Assembly (NCBI RefSeq): GCF_027580225.2
Contig: NC_073341.2
Location: 13,384,501 to 13,448,500, forward strand
Source of the DNA: Misgurnus anguillicaudatus
Lineage: Eukaryota > Chordata > Actinopteri > Cypriniformes > Cobitidae
DNA: 64,000 bases
Direction: 5' to 3'
The number at the start of each line of letters is the position of its first letter. The first letter of the stretch is position 1. Below the pieces are notes generated by a model. The model made no database searches, had not been told where the DNA came from, and was given only the letters and a program-made list of their open reading frames with translations. Below, piece by piece: positions 32,881 to 44,861 of the stretch. Both the position numbers and the translations under genes were made by a program.

Positions 32881-34328
32881 GCTAACAATTCCTACCATAT
32901 GGAAGAACTGTAATCTAAACTGTTACAGATTTTTTACGATCCCTGCATTTGCTGTTAGGACCGTCATTATTTTGCAATTCCCCTGCATTTTACTGAGAAG
33001 AATTTCTCTAAAATTTGAGTTCAGCTAAAAACCGGAGAGCATTAAGCCAAAAGACCAAATTGAAAACCATTAGTGTCTTTCTTTCCAAAACACTGCTAAT
33101 TATTCTATAAGCGCATGATGAATGAGCGACTTGAGATATGTGGGGTCACGGTCACTCTGAACTAGATTGGATTTGGGATGCAGAAGATTACATTATGAAC
33201 GAGCCTTGCTTTTCTCGTCTCAAGGATTCGGTTACTGATCGATCAAAGTGTAATGGTCACCCTCGCTATTGTTCTCTCTAGAGAAGATGAAGCAAAAAAA
33301 CACACATAACTAATAACTACAGTGTGGGCAGATGAAAAGCTATGGGGATTTATCATAAAATACTCCATAAATGACCTTTAACTGATCAACTGGTTTAAGA
33401 TAGAGTAGTAATCTAAAGTGATGTGTTGCTGGGAAAGACACAGATCTCAGTAATAGTCCTACCTGTTTTTCACAAAAATGTATAAAGGTCAACAATAGCA
33501 AGCCTATAAATGTTTTTAATATTTTGTTAACATTTATATGACTATAGCTTTTGTTGTAGATCATGCAAATATTTAATGTTATTTACTTAATATGAGGTCT
33601 TAAAACTGCATGCGTCATAACTGCTTTAAAGTAACTGCTTTATATTTGATGTTAAATTAAACTATGTATGTGTCTTAACATTGTAAAAGAAAAACAAAAA
33701 TTTTCTTTAACACATTTTTATCACACACAATCATACATGAGTCATATTTTTAATCTTAATTGTGTTGTGAAAACATCTTAATATAATTGTAACATCATTT
33801 CATCCATTTATGTTTTTTTATATTCTTCAGAGAAAACAGTACATAATTCTATTTATTGTGTTTTCCTTTCTCTTACATTCTTACAGGAAAAACTGTGTAT
33901 GGTAGTGTATGTAACATAACTTAAAACTCGAAACATTACTTCAATACTGAAGAGGTTTAATATCGTATTATTACATGGCTAGTTACAACCAACAACAAAA
34001 AATATATATATATATGGAAATGAAATATTGATTTGAGTCAAATTATCTGATTTTGTGAGTAGAGAGGAACCTCAGAGTGACATCGAAAAAACAAAATTAG
34101 GATAATTTGTTTTTTAGGGACCACAAAAATATAGTTTAGCAGTACCATCAGAATGCTGTGATAAACCAAGAATAATCATGTAGATAAAAATAATGCACAT
34201 CCTGTCAAGATGATCAGGACCCCAATGTGTAGCTTATTACCTGACACATGAGTAAATAATTGGATACACATATTTGTTTATTTTGGCAAGAAAATAAAAA
34301 GCGAAGTGATACAGTAAATTAAACATAA
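32881..34328. other. Intronic stretch without recognised elements
   Basis: 33000-33320 is repeat-free with balanced composition and might be conserved non-coding DNA; the rest is AT-rich. No gene is supported. Confidence 0.45.
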
Positions 34329-34660
34329 TGTGACCCTGGACCGCAAAACCAGCCATAAGAGAATTTTTCAAGATATATACATCATCTGAAAGCTGAATAA
34401 ATAAGCTTTTCATTCATCTATGCTTTGTTAGGATAGGACAATATTGAAAATCTGGAATCTGGGGGTGCAAAAATATTGCGAAATATTGAAAATACCGCCT
34501 TTAAAGTGGTCCCAATGAAGTCCATAGCAATACATATTACTAATGATAAATACATTTTATATATTTACGGTAAGGAATTTACAAAATATCTTCATGGAAC
34601 ATGATATTTTTTGACCAATACAAAGTATTGTTGGCTATTTATTTAAAAATTGTCCCAGTT
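34329..34660. mobile_element. TGACCCTGG foldback MITE, copy 2 (right end lost)
   Basis: Left TGTGACCCTGGACCGCAAAA. Shares GAAGTCCATAGCAATACATA and TTACTAATGATAAATA with copy 1. The expected inverted right end is absent; the sequence instead runs into an unrelated repeat fragment. Confidence 0.8.
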
Positions 34661-34689
34661 ATGCACCTGAACCGAAGTGAACTACCAGG

Positions 34690-34761
34690 CTGTATTTATT
34701 TATCAGTCTGGCTAGTGGCTAAACAGATCTCTGAAACAAATACCTTGTTGAAAATAAAATG
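34690..34761 (+). mobile_element. TATAGACSGTTTC-family fragment, copy 5
   Basis: GTCTGGCTAGTGGCTAAAC ... GAAACAAATACCTTGTTGAA matches the middle of copies 1, 2 and 4. Both ends are missing. Confidence 0.65.
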
Positions 34762-34853
34762 ATTGGGTTGGATAAAGACGAGCGGAGATGGAAAGCATCG
34801 ATCACAACTGTGCGGGGAAATTTGGCAGCCAGGCAAGAAATCAAGGACCTGTA

Positions 34854-35048
34854 CACTCGAAAAAAAAGCAGCATTTTGTTAAATCAACACATATTTTTAT
34901 AATACTTTAACTTAAAAAAATGTAGTTAAACAATTTATTTTGAATTTATAAGTAATGTAAACTTTTTAAGCCAAAACTTAAAATAGTGGGTTGAATTGTT
35001 TTGCAAAACCAAGTTGTTTAAACTTCATGCTGCAGTTTTTTTACAGTG
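34854..35048 (+). mobile_element. TA-flanked MITE with AAAATAGTGGGTTGAATTG core, copy 2
   Basis: CACTCGAAAAAAAAGCAGC ... GCTGCAGTTTTTTTACAGTG, TA on both sides. Core shared with 14495-14670. Confidence 0.75.
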
Positions 35049-35209
35049 TATAAACATTGTATACATTTATTTTACACAGTAACGTTAGCTCAGTGTAATA
35101 GCTGATACACGATAGATATAATATATGAAGGAAGGTACTTGCCATTTATTTCCCTTGTTAGAAATAAACTATACACTGTAAAAATTTTAAAACAGTTTCT
35201 TGTCATAAA

Positions 35210-35290
35210 TTTCATTTGGGGGAGGTGCGAAGGAATGCACCATACAAAAGGGGGGCCGCATGCTGAAAAAGTTTGAGAACCACTGGTTTA
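35210..35290. mobile_element. hAT-end remnant
   Basis: GGGGGGCCGCATGCTGAAAA then AGTTTGAGAACCACTGG ends like a hAT terminus (inverse CCAGTGGTTCTCAAACT). No left partner was found. Confidence 0.45.
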
Positions 35291-35683
35291 TATTGTTGCT
35301 GATAAAACTTTCTATAATTACTTTTGTTATCCATGAATTTTCAAATTCATTGTTTTACAAGAAAAACAGAAATAGTTTTTTTTATTCAGATGCCCAATTA
35401 CAGATATTTACTTGCAATTCTATAGGAAAATAAGTCGCAATGGTTAAATGTTACGCTTAATTCATTTCTGACTTTGAATGCCTCATACAAAATTAAATTT
35501 GATCTTCTTGACTCGTGTTCAAAATGGTGAAACTGTCATAAACTGGTCTAATAAATTTGTTAAGCACTGTATATAAAAAAACAAAATTTATGCTGCACAT
35601 TTTTAAGAAAATGTCTCACTACATTGAACGATGTGGTGTGTAAGGGCATCTCATCTGTATCAAGGATTATTCATTCTATTTAA

Positions 35684-36000
35684 ATGGATAGTTCACCCAA
35701 AAAATAAAATTCTGTCATCATTTTCTCATCCTCATGTTTTTCTAAATTTGTATGATGTTTTTTCTGATGAACAAAAATGAAGATATTTTGATAAATGATG
35801 GTAAGCACACAGCTGCCATAACTATTGCCTTCCATAGTAGGAAAACAAATATTAAGGAAGTATTAATCTAAGTGATAAATTATGAATTAAATTATGATAA
35901 ATAATAGTAAGCACACAGTGGACGGTACCCATTAAATTCCATCATATTTGTTTTTCCTACTACAGAAGTCAATGGTTACAATCAGCTGTGTGCTGTTGTA
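35684..36000. mobile_element. AGGGATAGTTCACCC MITE, partial
   Basis: Left end ATGGATAGTTCACCC after TTAA, then AATTCTGTCATCATTTTC and the duplicated CATAGTAGGAAAACAAATAT-type centre. The right TIR is missing. Confidence 0.7.
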
Positions 36001-37860
36001 ACCACTTGTCTAGTTTAACCAGCAGAGAGCAGCACCACACTGCATAGAGATGCGTTCAACACAATATGAGTGCCTGCCAGATGACCCGCCCAAAACCTGC
36101 TGCATGCCGCAAGTTTCTCTAAAGGTTTCTGTACCCGAGGGAAACAGAGATACGAGGGGAAATAAGTTCAACACATGTACTTTTGGTTCAGATATGGGTT
36201 GGGCTTGTGACATGGAAGTAAACCATTCAATAGCAATCAGGTGTTGACAAATTAGGTGACTCATCTTGAAAAAATAAGAGAATTAAAACTTAATGCCACC
36301 AAAACCATGATTCACCCTAAACGTGATGCATCAGAAGACATAAATCTTAACAACCGAAACCGGTACACAACCAAGTGTACTGCAGTGTTGCCTCAGGTTA
36401 GTTTCTAGCTCCAGAGAGGGTGTTATTGAAAGTATCTGATTTTTGTCACAATGGTCGAATTACAAAAAAGGTATGTGGGGTTGATTCCTGGACAGATGTA
36501 GTTGACTAAGGTGTTTTGTGGTTAACCTCTCCACCCCAAGAACAGGAACAGCCCCAGGTTACATTCCAATAAACTACCTCAAAGTCAGGGTTTCTAAAGC
36601 GTTTGTTTATTCAAATGCACAACACATCGCCGATCCGCTTAAAGACTTCTGTGGAAATCACCTGACTGTGTTTATATGAGTTAGAAATAGTACTGTACCC
36701 AATATGGTGCCGTGGGGTACCACTAGTTTTTATGCAAGTTTATGAATAACAGACTGTTATCAAACTAAATTAATTTTTTATTTCACATTTGCTAGGTCCA
36801 CTTTTGTTGTAATGAGAACATGCACTTCACAGATTTGTGCTGAGATCCATGTTTTCCCAGTAGGAATTCAAATATGACAATTTGTACAAGAGATATAACA
36901 CTGTCAAAGTCATATTTACTTATTTGATTCAAATTTTAACTTAACTTTCCACTTTTCTCTAAACTTCATTAATTCCTAAAACTTTGTTTAATTAAACTAA
37001 ATGTGAACTACTACTGCAGTAAGGTTAAATTTCTATCTTAAGAGCACAATGTCTTGTTTCTTACTTAATGTGAGCAGTAACCTACTGGTTAGCAGGTATG
37101 ATGAAACACTGTATATACAAGGATATAATATGTAATCTGGCTCTTTAACATGCAAGCTTTTTCACAGTCTAGCGTGGCAGCTGACTCCATACAGCAATAT
37201 TACCCTAAACTGTCTTATTTTATGACATAAATGCACAGTAATGTGAGGTTTCACATCTGCAGGTGCTACTCTTTCCTGGCTCGAGGCAGTAGACGTGCTT
37301 TGAAGCTGCCAAGCCTGTGGGATTTTGGGATGTGTCTCAACGTCTCTGGTTCACAATGACAGCCAATGTCTGACTCAACACCGTAAGACAGTACAATAAC
37401 ATAACATGATGAATGTGTTCATGACAAATCTGATGAATAATTAACAGCGAATCAAATATTTAACAACATCTGTCACTAATAGCACACAAATATTACTACT
37501 GATGTGATTATGATTGGAAAATGTCCACTTAGCACTATGGCCATTTAAAAATGTTATATCTTACAAACTCTATCGAACATATGTTCAATGTCATGCATGC
37601 AGTATGTGCTGTATATTTGACAATATGCAATATCAATAAAGTTTATTAAAAACAGTTAATCCGAAAATGGATATTTTGTCATCCTTTATGCATGTTTTTT
37701 AAAATGTATTTCTTCTTTGGAACCAAAATGTGTTATTTATAGAAGAATGTCCAGGCTGTACTCTTCTCTATAATTAAAGTGAATGGTGACTACTATGGTT
37801 AAAGACTTTCAGTGACTAAACCCAGACTTCAGTCTATCAGACAGTTTTGTACACTCTTAA
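36001..37860. other. Intronic sequence, no confident features
   Basis: 36040-36250 has moderately open frames on both strands but no known motif. 37660-37800 may be a decayed AGTTCACCC-type MITE centre. Nothing else is recognised. Confidence 0.4.
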
Positions 37861-39394
37861 AGAAATACTCAACTTTAAAAAATCCTGATAATTTTGCTCA
37901 CCCCCATGTCATCCAAGATGGTTATGTCTTTCTTTGTTCAGTCGAGAATAAATAAAGTTTTTTGAGGAAAACATTCCCGGATTTTTCTCCATATAGTGGA
38001 TTTTAGTGAACCTTAACAATTTCAATACAGCTTCAAAGGGCTCTAATCAATCCCAACCAAGGCATAAGGGTATTACTGTATCTAGTGAAGCGATCATCAT
38101 TTTTGCAAAAAAACAACAAATTTTAAACGATAACTTCTCGTCTTGCACTAGCCGTGTGACACGCCAGTCTTACCTATTACATAATCACGTCAGAAGGTCA
38201 CGCATGACTTATGCTTCAATGTTTACAAATGTGGAGAAAGAGGACCATTCCGACGTTGTTCTATGTGGAATGATACCAATTAACGTCTTTAGCCCTATTC
38301 GGACGGGATTAGTTTTACAGGGGTAGATGCCGTAATGTAATTTTACCACAGGATGTCTGTAATATTAATGGTCAATTGGGAAGGGATTAGAAATCTCAGT
38401 AAAACATTCAGAAGTGGGAGGGGTAACTCGTTTGCCTCTCGTCTTCACGTGCACGTTACCTTGCTTCCGGATATCAGATGTGCAAAACATGACACAGACG
38501 AGGAAAACGCGAAACACTGTGTTTAATTTCAGTTTGGGGAGAACGTCAGTTTCAGAAACAGTTCCGCGCCTCTAATAAATTTGACGTAAAAAAAAAAAAT
38601 ATTAAGTTTGTGAACTGACTTGCCATTGACTTGTTTTTCCACTTAGAACACAAGTAAGTTCTTTAAGCGCTTTTATATTTAAAAGAAACACGCAAATTAA
38701 AAGGAAATGACGCGATTTACGTGTATATTTACAGCTGTTCTATTCGCAATAGATTAGTATTACCTGAGGTAATTTATCCGGACCTTTTTACAGAAGGTAA
38801 AAGTCGCCGTAATCTTTACTGATATTGTCCGTAATGATTACTGACATAGAGCGTTCGGACAGGACTAAAATCACTGAGAAGCTCTGATAAAAATTGCTTT
38901 ACCCCACATCCCTATGTAAAACTAATCCCGTCCGAATAGTACTTTTGTGTCCGTTTATTGTTAAAAATGGTCCGCAAGTGTGCATTTCACATATGTAATG
39001 CCGTCAATTACTTTTAAACCATAACGTCTTGCTCTAGCCGTGTGATGCAACCGCCTTACCCATTACTTAATCATGTTAAAAGGTCACGCTGACCCATCAT
39101 ACGGCTAGTTCAAAACGAGACGTTGTGGTTTAAAAGTACTTTTTTCCTTTTTTTGCGAAATTGATGATTGTTTTGCTAAAACGACCCGCTTGCCTCGGTT
39201 GGGGTCGTTTAAAGCCTTGAAACTGCAATTTTAAACTGTATTGAATCCTGGAATGTTTTCCTCAAAAAACTTTATTTCTTCTTCACTGAACAAAGAAAGA
39301 CATAAACATCTTGGATGACATGAGGGTGAGTAAATTATTGGGATTTTGAGTATTATTTTAAAACAAAAAAAAACATTTTTGGTTGAATGGTTCT
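37861..39394. mobile_element. AGAAATACTCAA long foldback MITE, split by another MITE
   Basis: Inverted arms: GCTCACCCCCATGTCATCC, AAGATG...TTATGTCTTTCTTTG, and GTTTTTTGAGGAAAACATTC on the left mirror GAATGTTTTCCTCAAAAAAC, AAGAAAGACATAAACATCTT and GGATGACATGAGGGTGAG on the right. TTAA at both outer ends. Interrupted at 38295-38939. Confidence 0.82.
38295..38939. mobile_element. CTATTCGGACGGGATTAG MITE, nested
   Basis: CTATTCGGACGGGATTAGTT on the left is the exact inverse of AACTAATCCCGTCCGAATAG on the right, a 20-bp perfect TIR with inversion continuing inward (TTTACA / TGTAAA). 645 bp, non-coding. The target duplication could not be fixed. Confidence 0.88.
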
Positions 39395-41536
39395 TTAACA
39401 TCTAATCACACAAACACACAAAAAGTACTTTGTAGTAGAAAACAATAAAAATTGGGGAAGACAAAATGGAAACCTTTGAATAAATTGTTCCTCTGTAACC
39501 CAAAAATCTCTGAGAAGTGTGTATGTAGACTAACCAAAGATTTTAGATGGGAAAAAAAATTAGCACAAAGGTTTGCGTAAAATCTTATCATGTTCAATAT
39601 TTTCCGCAACATCTCCCATTTCATGATCAGGGTAATTATGTTATTTAAAACCGATTTCTTTTGTCAAAAGAAGCCCCGCCATCACCATGTCAAATGAAGT
39701 TTAAAATGTCAGATGATGTTGAACCTTTCTTTCATGGTTCGATGCCACAATTGACATTTCAACAAAGAACAAAAATCTACCATCCGTCGAGTGAAGAACG
39801 CATACGGTACTCGATACCACGGTAACAACCGGACACAGTCATTTTCACGGCGAGACATTGCAAATCCATAAACAAAGAGTTTCTGAAAGCAAAAGAGTCG
39901 CAGAGGTCGTAAAAGATCAAGCGCTTTTGCATTTGTGACCTCAATACGAGCACTCATCCACTCCCCCTCAACCCCCATATCTCTTGGACTCCTCCTCCCC
40001 CTCTCTTTTCTCCTCAATCTCCCTCTATTTCTCTCCTCCTTTTTCTGTCCGGCGCTCCGCTACTTGCTCCAGAACTGTCAGATCACATTAGCGTGTTTCA
40101 CGCTCCACGCCTGCGGAAAAAACAGCCGTGAACCTCGCCGCGATTCTCGTGCTCCAATTCCCTCCCTGCACTCAACGCGGCTAAAATACCGACATTATTT
40201 TATTCATGATGAGTCCACTGAAGCTAACATCGCCCCAGTAAAGGCCACGGCGTCACACACAGGCAACAACGTTGAGGAGATGCGGATGACGCAGGCGTAT
40301 GATTGCATTTCTTCAAACCCCTGTTCATTCCTAAGCCGGTCTATGATCTTTAACATAGAAACACAATATTAGCAGCATGATTTTTTCATGCTTCGTTGTA
40401 TACGCCGAATTTTTACTCATCAGCCTCCACTATTTGAGGCATCTCGGGTCTATGCTTTTCTTTCTTTAACTGAAAGATTTGTATCAATCTTTTAATAAAT
40501 ACTACTACTGCTGTCTATAGGTCCAAACAATGCAAGCAATAAGGTTAGCAGTTTAGTCTCAAATCCCTGACCCAATAATAAGTGACACTTGCCCTTTAAA
40601 CACCACTACTAAATCTCAACACAAATGTCTTTCAACACTTCTTATTCCATAATTCGATTCAGAAATACTGAAGTGAAACTGAAGAATAATCAGGTGTGCT
40701 GTAATTTTGGGAAAAGATCTGAGGAAAAAGTTTATTTCGAGAGACTGAAATAGCTCGCCAGTCCGAATTCGGAGTTCTCACAGGATGTCAGTGTGTATAC
40801 ATTTGTACAATGCAAATTATACGCACAATTATCCTAAATAGTGCACAAATGAACCCCACTCCCAATGTCATGGGGCGAAAGCAGACTGTACCCAAACATA
40901 CGAATGAGAATGTACAAATTAATATAAATTAGCCACCTCATAAAATAGGTATGTATTGCCATGAGATCATGTTAAAATTTTATACAGACTGTAAAACACT
41001 TTTTATTGCCATTGGTCAAAGGCAATATGTGGTTGTGACCTGAGGCTGCACTACCAGGACCTTTAATACAATTAATTTTAAAAATGCAATTTAATTTCTC
41101 CTCTTCTCAAAGTTCATTGACAGGAATGGACCAGGCTGTGATGCGAGACCCCTGCTCTCATCTCTGTCATCTGGGCTCTTAAATGACAGACCGGGCGCCT
41201 CGGCAGGCTTAGGGTGGAGCATAATGACACCGTGTTTGTGTCTAACATGAACATTACAGTTCTTCGGCTCCAGGAACTGAAAAGAGACCAAGCCTGTTAT
41301 TATCTCTGGGACGTCCTGTCATTGAGCTGTCTGTTAGGAGTGTTACTTTATAGCTGACCCCAGCTCAAATGCTTTTACCATGAACAACACTAGAACATTG
41401 AGGTCACATTAACAAAGGGTCACATTAGAAAATAATAACCAACGTAAATGTGAGATTCGTTTTTTGTTCTTACCAAAGAAACAAGAAAGGATCATTTAAA
41501 TAACATTTAGTTACATTATTGGATGCTGGAGTTTAA
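39395..41536. other. Mainly single-copy intronic stretch with a CpG-rich island
   Basis: 40040-40330 is CpG-rich (described separately). 41090-41400 is GC-rich and repeat-free. I see no exon with paired splice sites. Confidence 0.45.
39940..40330 (-). promoter_or_regulatory. CpG-rich island next to a pyrimidine tract; candidate promoter or enhancer
   Basis: On the plus strand a CT-rich tract (39958-40050, purine-rich if read on the minus strand like a 5' leader) is followed by about 290 bp with many CpGs. CpG density here is far above the rest of the window. If NR6A1 has an alternative first exon in this region, this is the most promoter-like place, but no exon was identified. Confidence 0.25.
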
Positions 41537-41855
41537 AGAGACACTATTTTCCATTTCAAGATTTTCTTTTGCTGTTAAAAATTACAAATCTCAAAGTCTA
41601 CGATGAAGCGAGTTATCACATTATCATAATTCCCCCCCCGCTTCTGACTCACAGCCTGTAAGGAGTCTATGGTAAATGGACTGGATTTATATAGCACTTT
41701 CATAGACCCATGGCTATCCAAAGTGCTTTAAAATTTGACTCACATTCACCCATTCACTCACACATTCATAAACCAACGGGGGTGTCAGCCATGCCAGGCG
41801 ACACCCAGCTCGTCGGGAGCAGCTGGCGTTAGGTATCTTGCTCAAGGACACCTCG

Positions 41856-42294
41856 GCTGCGTCCGAAAACTCAAGGCAGTGACTCGTTGCCTAGCTGCCT
41901 CATGAGGCAATGACTTCGCAGGCACGAAGGCAGCTCAGAGAAAGACTTTCGGACACACTTCAAAGGCAGCGTGTTTGAAATTTAAACAGAGAGCGCCTTT
42001 GTGATAACTAATCACATATTTGAAAACTACAATACTAATATATCGCTAAAATGTGTAAAAAATGAAAATTTACCTTTATTTACACTAAATTTGTGCTCCA
42101 GTCGCTTCCTTGGCCGCCATTTTATTTTTTCGAACTTGACCAGGCTCGACCAATCATATTCTTATTGTACGCCCACGCATAGGTATCTCAGGAGACAGGA
42201 AGTAAACCTAACATTGAATTCGGACCTGCCTTGATGCCTTCCTGCCTTGGAAAGCTGCCTCAGAAGGCAGCAATTTAGAGTTTTCGGACGCAGC
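41856..42294. mobile_element. GCTGCGTCCGAAAACTC MITE (A)
   Basis: Ends GCTGCGTCCGAAAACTC and GAGTTTTCGGACGCAGC (shifted by a few bases), with AAGGCAG / CTGCCTT inner pairs. 5-bp CCTCG repeats at 41851-41855 and 42295-42299. 439 bp. Confidence 0.87.
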
Positions 42295-42307
42295 CCTCGA
42301 CACTTGT

Positions 42308-42743
42308 GCTGCGTCCGAAACTGCCTACTTCCATACTATATAGTAGGCGAAAAGCAGTAGGCGAGGCGAGTAGTATGTCTGAATGCGTAGTATTTCAAAA
42401 ACAGTATGCGAAAAGTACCCAGATGACCTACTACTTCCAGTTAGATTTCAAAGCGTGTATACGATTGACACTTCACTATCCCATGATGCCCCAGGAGCGG
42501 AGTTATGCAACGAAGAAGAAATGCGAAAGCAGCGATGCGCCCGTTTTCGCGCTGGTATGACATGACGTGATGACGACGTATGTCACGTGATGTATCAACA
42601 TGGCGGATGTAGTATGTCCAAATCGCATTCATACTACTAAGATTTATACTATATAGTATATATTGTTTTAACAGTCAGTATGTAAGTACTTCATTTCATT
42701 CAGTACCTACAGTAACTGAACAGTATGCGGTTTCAGACACAGC
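42308..42743. mobile_element. GCTGCGTCCGAAACTGCC MITE (B)
   Basis: Ends GCTGCGTCCGAAACTGCC and GCGGTTTCAGACACAGC; inner TACTATATAGTA blocks. Flanks CTTGT / CTTGG suggest a similar short target duplication. It lies 13 bp from MITE A and shares its terminal 13 bases. Confidence 0.85.
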
Positions 42744-43356
42744 CTTGGTCAGGTGGGGCCGGGGATGGAACCACCAACCTTCTGGTTTGTAGACAACCTA
42801 CATGAACCACTGAGCCACTGCCACTCCTCTATGTTTTCTTATTTAAAGAATTCAAACACGAGTTTTAAGCCGTGTAGAGTAACGCTACTTGTTTGTCGTT
42901 TTTTACAATCACAAATGCAGACTTGCATGGGTTTACGTTTTAGTATCGTTACTTTACCAATCTGTTACGTTCTGCTCAAGTCCCACTGGCAAAGTTGATG
43001 GATCAGCTTGATCATCTGCATTTTCTGGATCAGATTCGGCTCATATTGATAAGGTAGTAAAGATTATATTATCTCCTAATAAATAGGAGCTATTAAAGCT
43101 GATCTTCCAAATATGGTAAGGAGCACCACATTTCCATCACTCGCTTAAGGTATTTCGGCCAATCACAATGCACTGGATAGTTGGTCAATCGGAGAGCAGC
43201 ACAATTTCCAGAATAATGAGCTTTGTACAAGTCGATGCATTTCAGAAATGAGTAACAGAGGAACAACAACAATGTACGGTTTTGAACCATAAACTATGCA
43301 AACGCACTGTATTTCACCAAATAATGTTCTTAAAAAGTCAACTTAAATTCAACTCT

Positions 43357-44571
43357 TTAAAAACAACTTTAAAAACTGAATGTGCTGCATAATTTAAAAA
43401 AAAAACAGTGCAAAGTTAGCACTGATTCCAAAAAAAAAATATTTAACTAATCTGAATCGTGAATGACGAATTTTAACAAATCAGTCAAAATGACTCACAA
43501 ATGAATCACTACAATCCCATCAACCTTATCGTACTTACTCACTAAACCACTGAATTCTTATCACCGACTGAAACACATTCAGTCATATCCACATCAACCA
43601 CAAACTGTTAATGTGTTATGTGTTACTGTGGTATGAAATGCCCCTGGTCATGGGTTCCATCCAGGGGGAACACGTACTGATTAACAAATGTATTAGCTGA
43701 TTTCACTGTATATGACTTTGGGTAAAAGTGTGTGCCAAATGCATAAATGTAATTGGCAGCGGTAGATACCAAGAATAATCACTAAAATACAGAATCATTA
43801 AGTGGAATCAGAACCAGAATCATTCGATTTCTTATGAATCCTAAACTCACTACTAATGCAACGCATCAAACGGATCTAAAAAAAAAAAAAACACAAATAA
43901 ACTAATGCTAACCGCACTCTAGAGAGGTAAAAATGAAGCATATCAGGCTTTGTATTCGAGGGATTTTGAAGAGTATTGTGTTGAGTGATTATCATTGGGG
44001 CGTTAAAGGAGAGCAACGCTGACGTACTCGGTGCAAGTCTGGCATGTTTAATCTCTCATTCCTCACTGCAGCACGTAGACTGCAAGGAATGTGGCCAAAC
44101 CTTCATTCTCAATAACTTGAACGTGAAACCACAGTATTAATCATACAGCTTGTATGCACCTTTCCAGCTATTGTAGATTCTTGCTGGTCTGGATTGAGAA
44201 GTGTGTCACTATAAGTGGAGAGGCACACCTGGTGTGATGTAACATCCTGGATTACCTGTGCATTTATAGTGATTCTTTTGGGTTCGCCAAAAACCAGCCT
44301 GTCCTTTTCAAATTATTACCTCAAATGTTTAAAAACAATATAAACCTATACCATCTCTGTAGTGATTGGTTTCTGCTTAAACCTGCTGTGATTGCTGCTT
44401 GACTCACATAAGAAAGGCTGACATCTGTCGCACCTTCTAAAGATTTTCTGCTCTTGCTGCCATATTGCAAGGTTCTATTGCGCAGTTTTAACAAAGCTTA
44501 GGGTATTACTAGGATTCTTGGATAGCATTCATGTACATGGCAAAAAATTATTAAACACAAACACTCTAAAA
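43357..44571. other. Intronic sequence with a decayed SINE
   Basis: 43633-43757 is a SINE copy (listed separately). The rest shows nothing I can name. Confidence 0.45.
43633..43757 (+). mobile_element. tRNA-derived SINE, decayed copy
   Basis: CATGGGTTCCATCCAGGGG with AACACGTACTGAT, then ACTTTGGGTAAAAGTGTGTG, CCAAATGCATAAATGTAA. Same order as 22778-22938 with a damaged head. Confidence 0.7.
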
Positions 44572-44793
44572 ATGGCTGGGTTATTTTTGACCCATAATGA
44601 AGAAATATTGGACAGAACGCATGCTGGGTTACAAATTACCCAATACTGGGTTGTTGTTATGCGACCATGGGGTATAATAACCCAGCAGTTGGGTTAAAAC
44701 AACCCAGCATTGAGTCAATTTTAACCCAGCGGTGTGTTCTGTCCAATATTTATCCATAATGGGTCAGAAATAACCCAGCCTTTTTTAGAGTGA
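44572..44793. mobile_element. TGGGTT-rich MITE, copy 2
   Basis: CACTCTAAAAATGGCTGGGT ... ACCCAGCCTTTTTTAGAGTG, inverted, with repeated AACCCAGC/GCTGGGTT and TGTCCAATATT/AATATTGGACA pairs. Confidence 0.82.
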
Positions 44794-44861
44794 ATATAAA
44801 CAATAGTAATAGTGATAGTAACAGTAATCATCACAAAATCTGAAGCATAATTTATGTATAT

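Larger units (their letters stand above)
41670..42828 (+). repeat. Dispersed fish repeat (GGTAAATGGACTGGATTTATA) carrying two MITEs
   Basis: Pieces 41670-41855, 42295-42307 and 42744-42828 read through as one sequence (...GCTCAAGGACACCTCG, ACACTTG, GTCAGGTGGGGCCGGGGATG..GAACCACTGAGCCACTGCC). I recall this as a common teleost dispersed repeat; its class is unknown to me. It lies inside the 41537-43356 MITE. Confidence 0.72.
41537..43356. mobile_element. AGAGACAC MITE (related to AGAGCACC family), split by several insertions
   Basis: TTAA flanks at 41533-41536 and 43357-43360. The left part has CATTATCATAATTCC...GACTCACAGCCTGT and the right part AAATATGGTAAGGAGC, CGGCCAATCACAATG and ACCATAAACTA. 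All align with 46074-46594, where they are contiguous. About 1.4 kb of inserted DNA lies between. Confidence 0.75.

Noticed and set aside
39935..40372. 145-codon plus-strand open frame beginning at a GTG
   Set aside because: It covers a CT-rich tract and the CpG-rich island, is compositionally biased and lacks an ATG or known motif; better explained by base composition.
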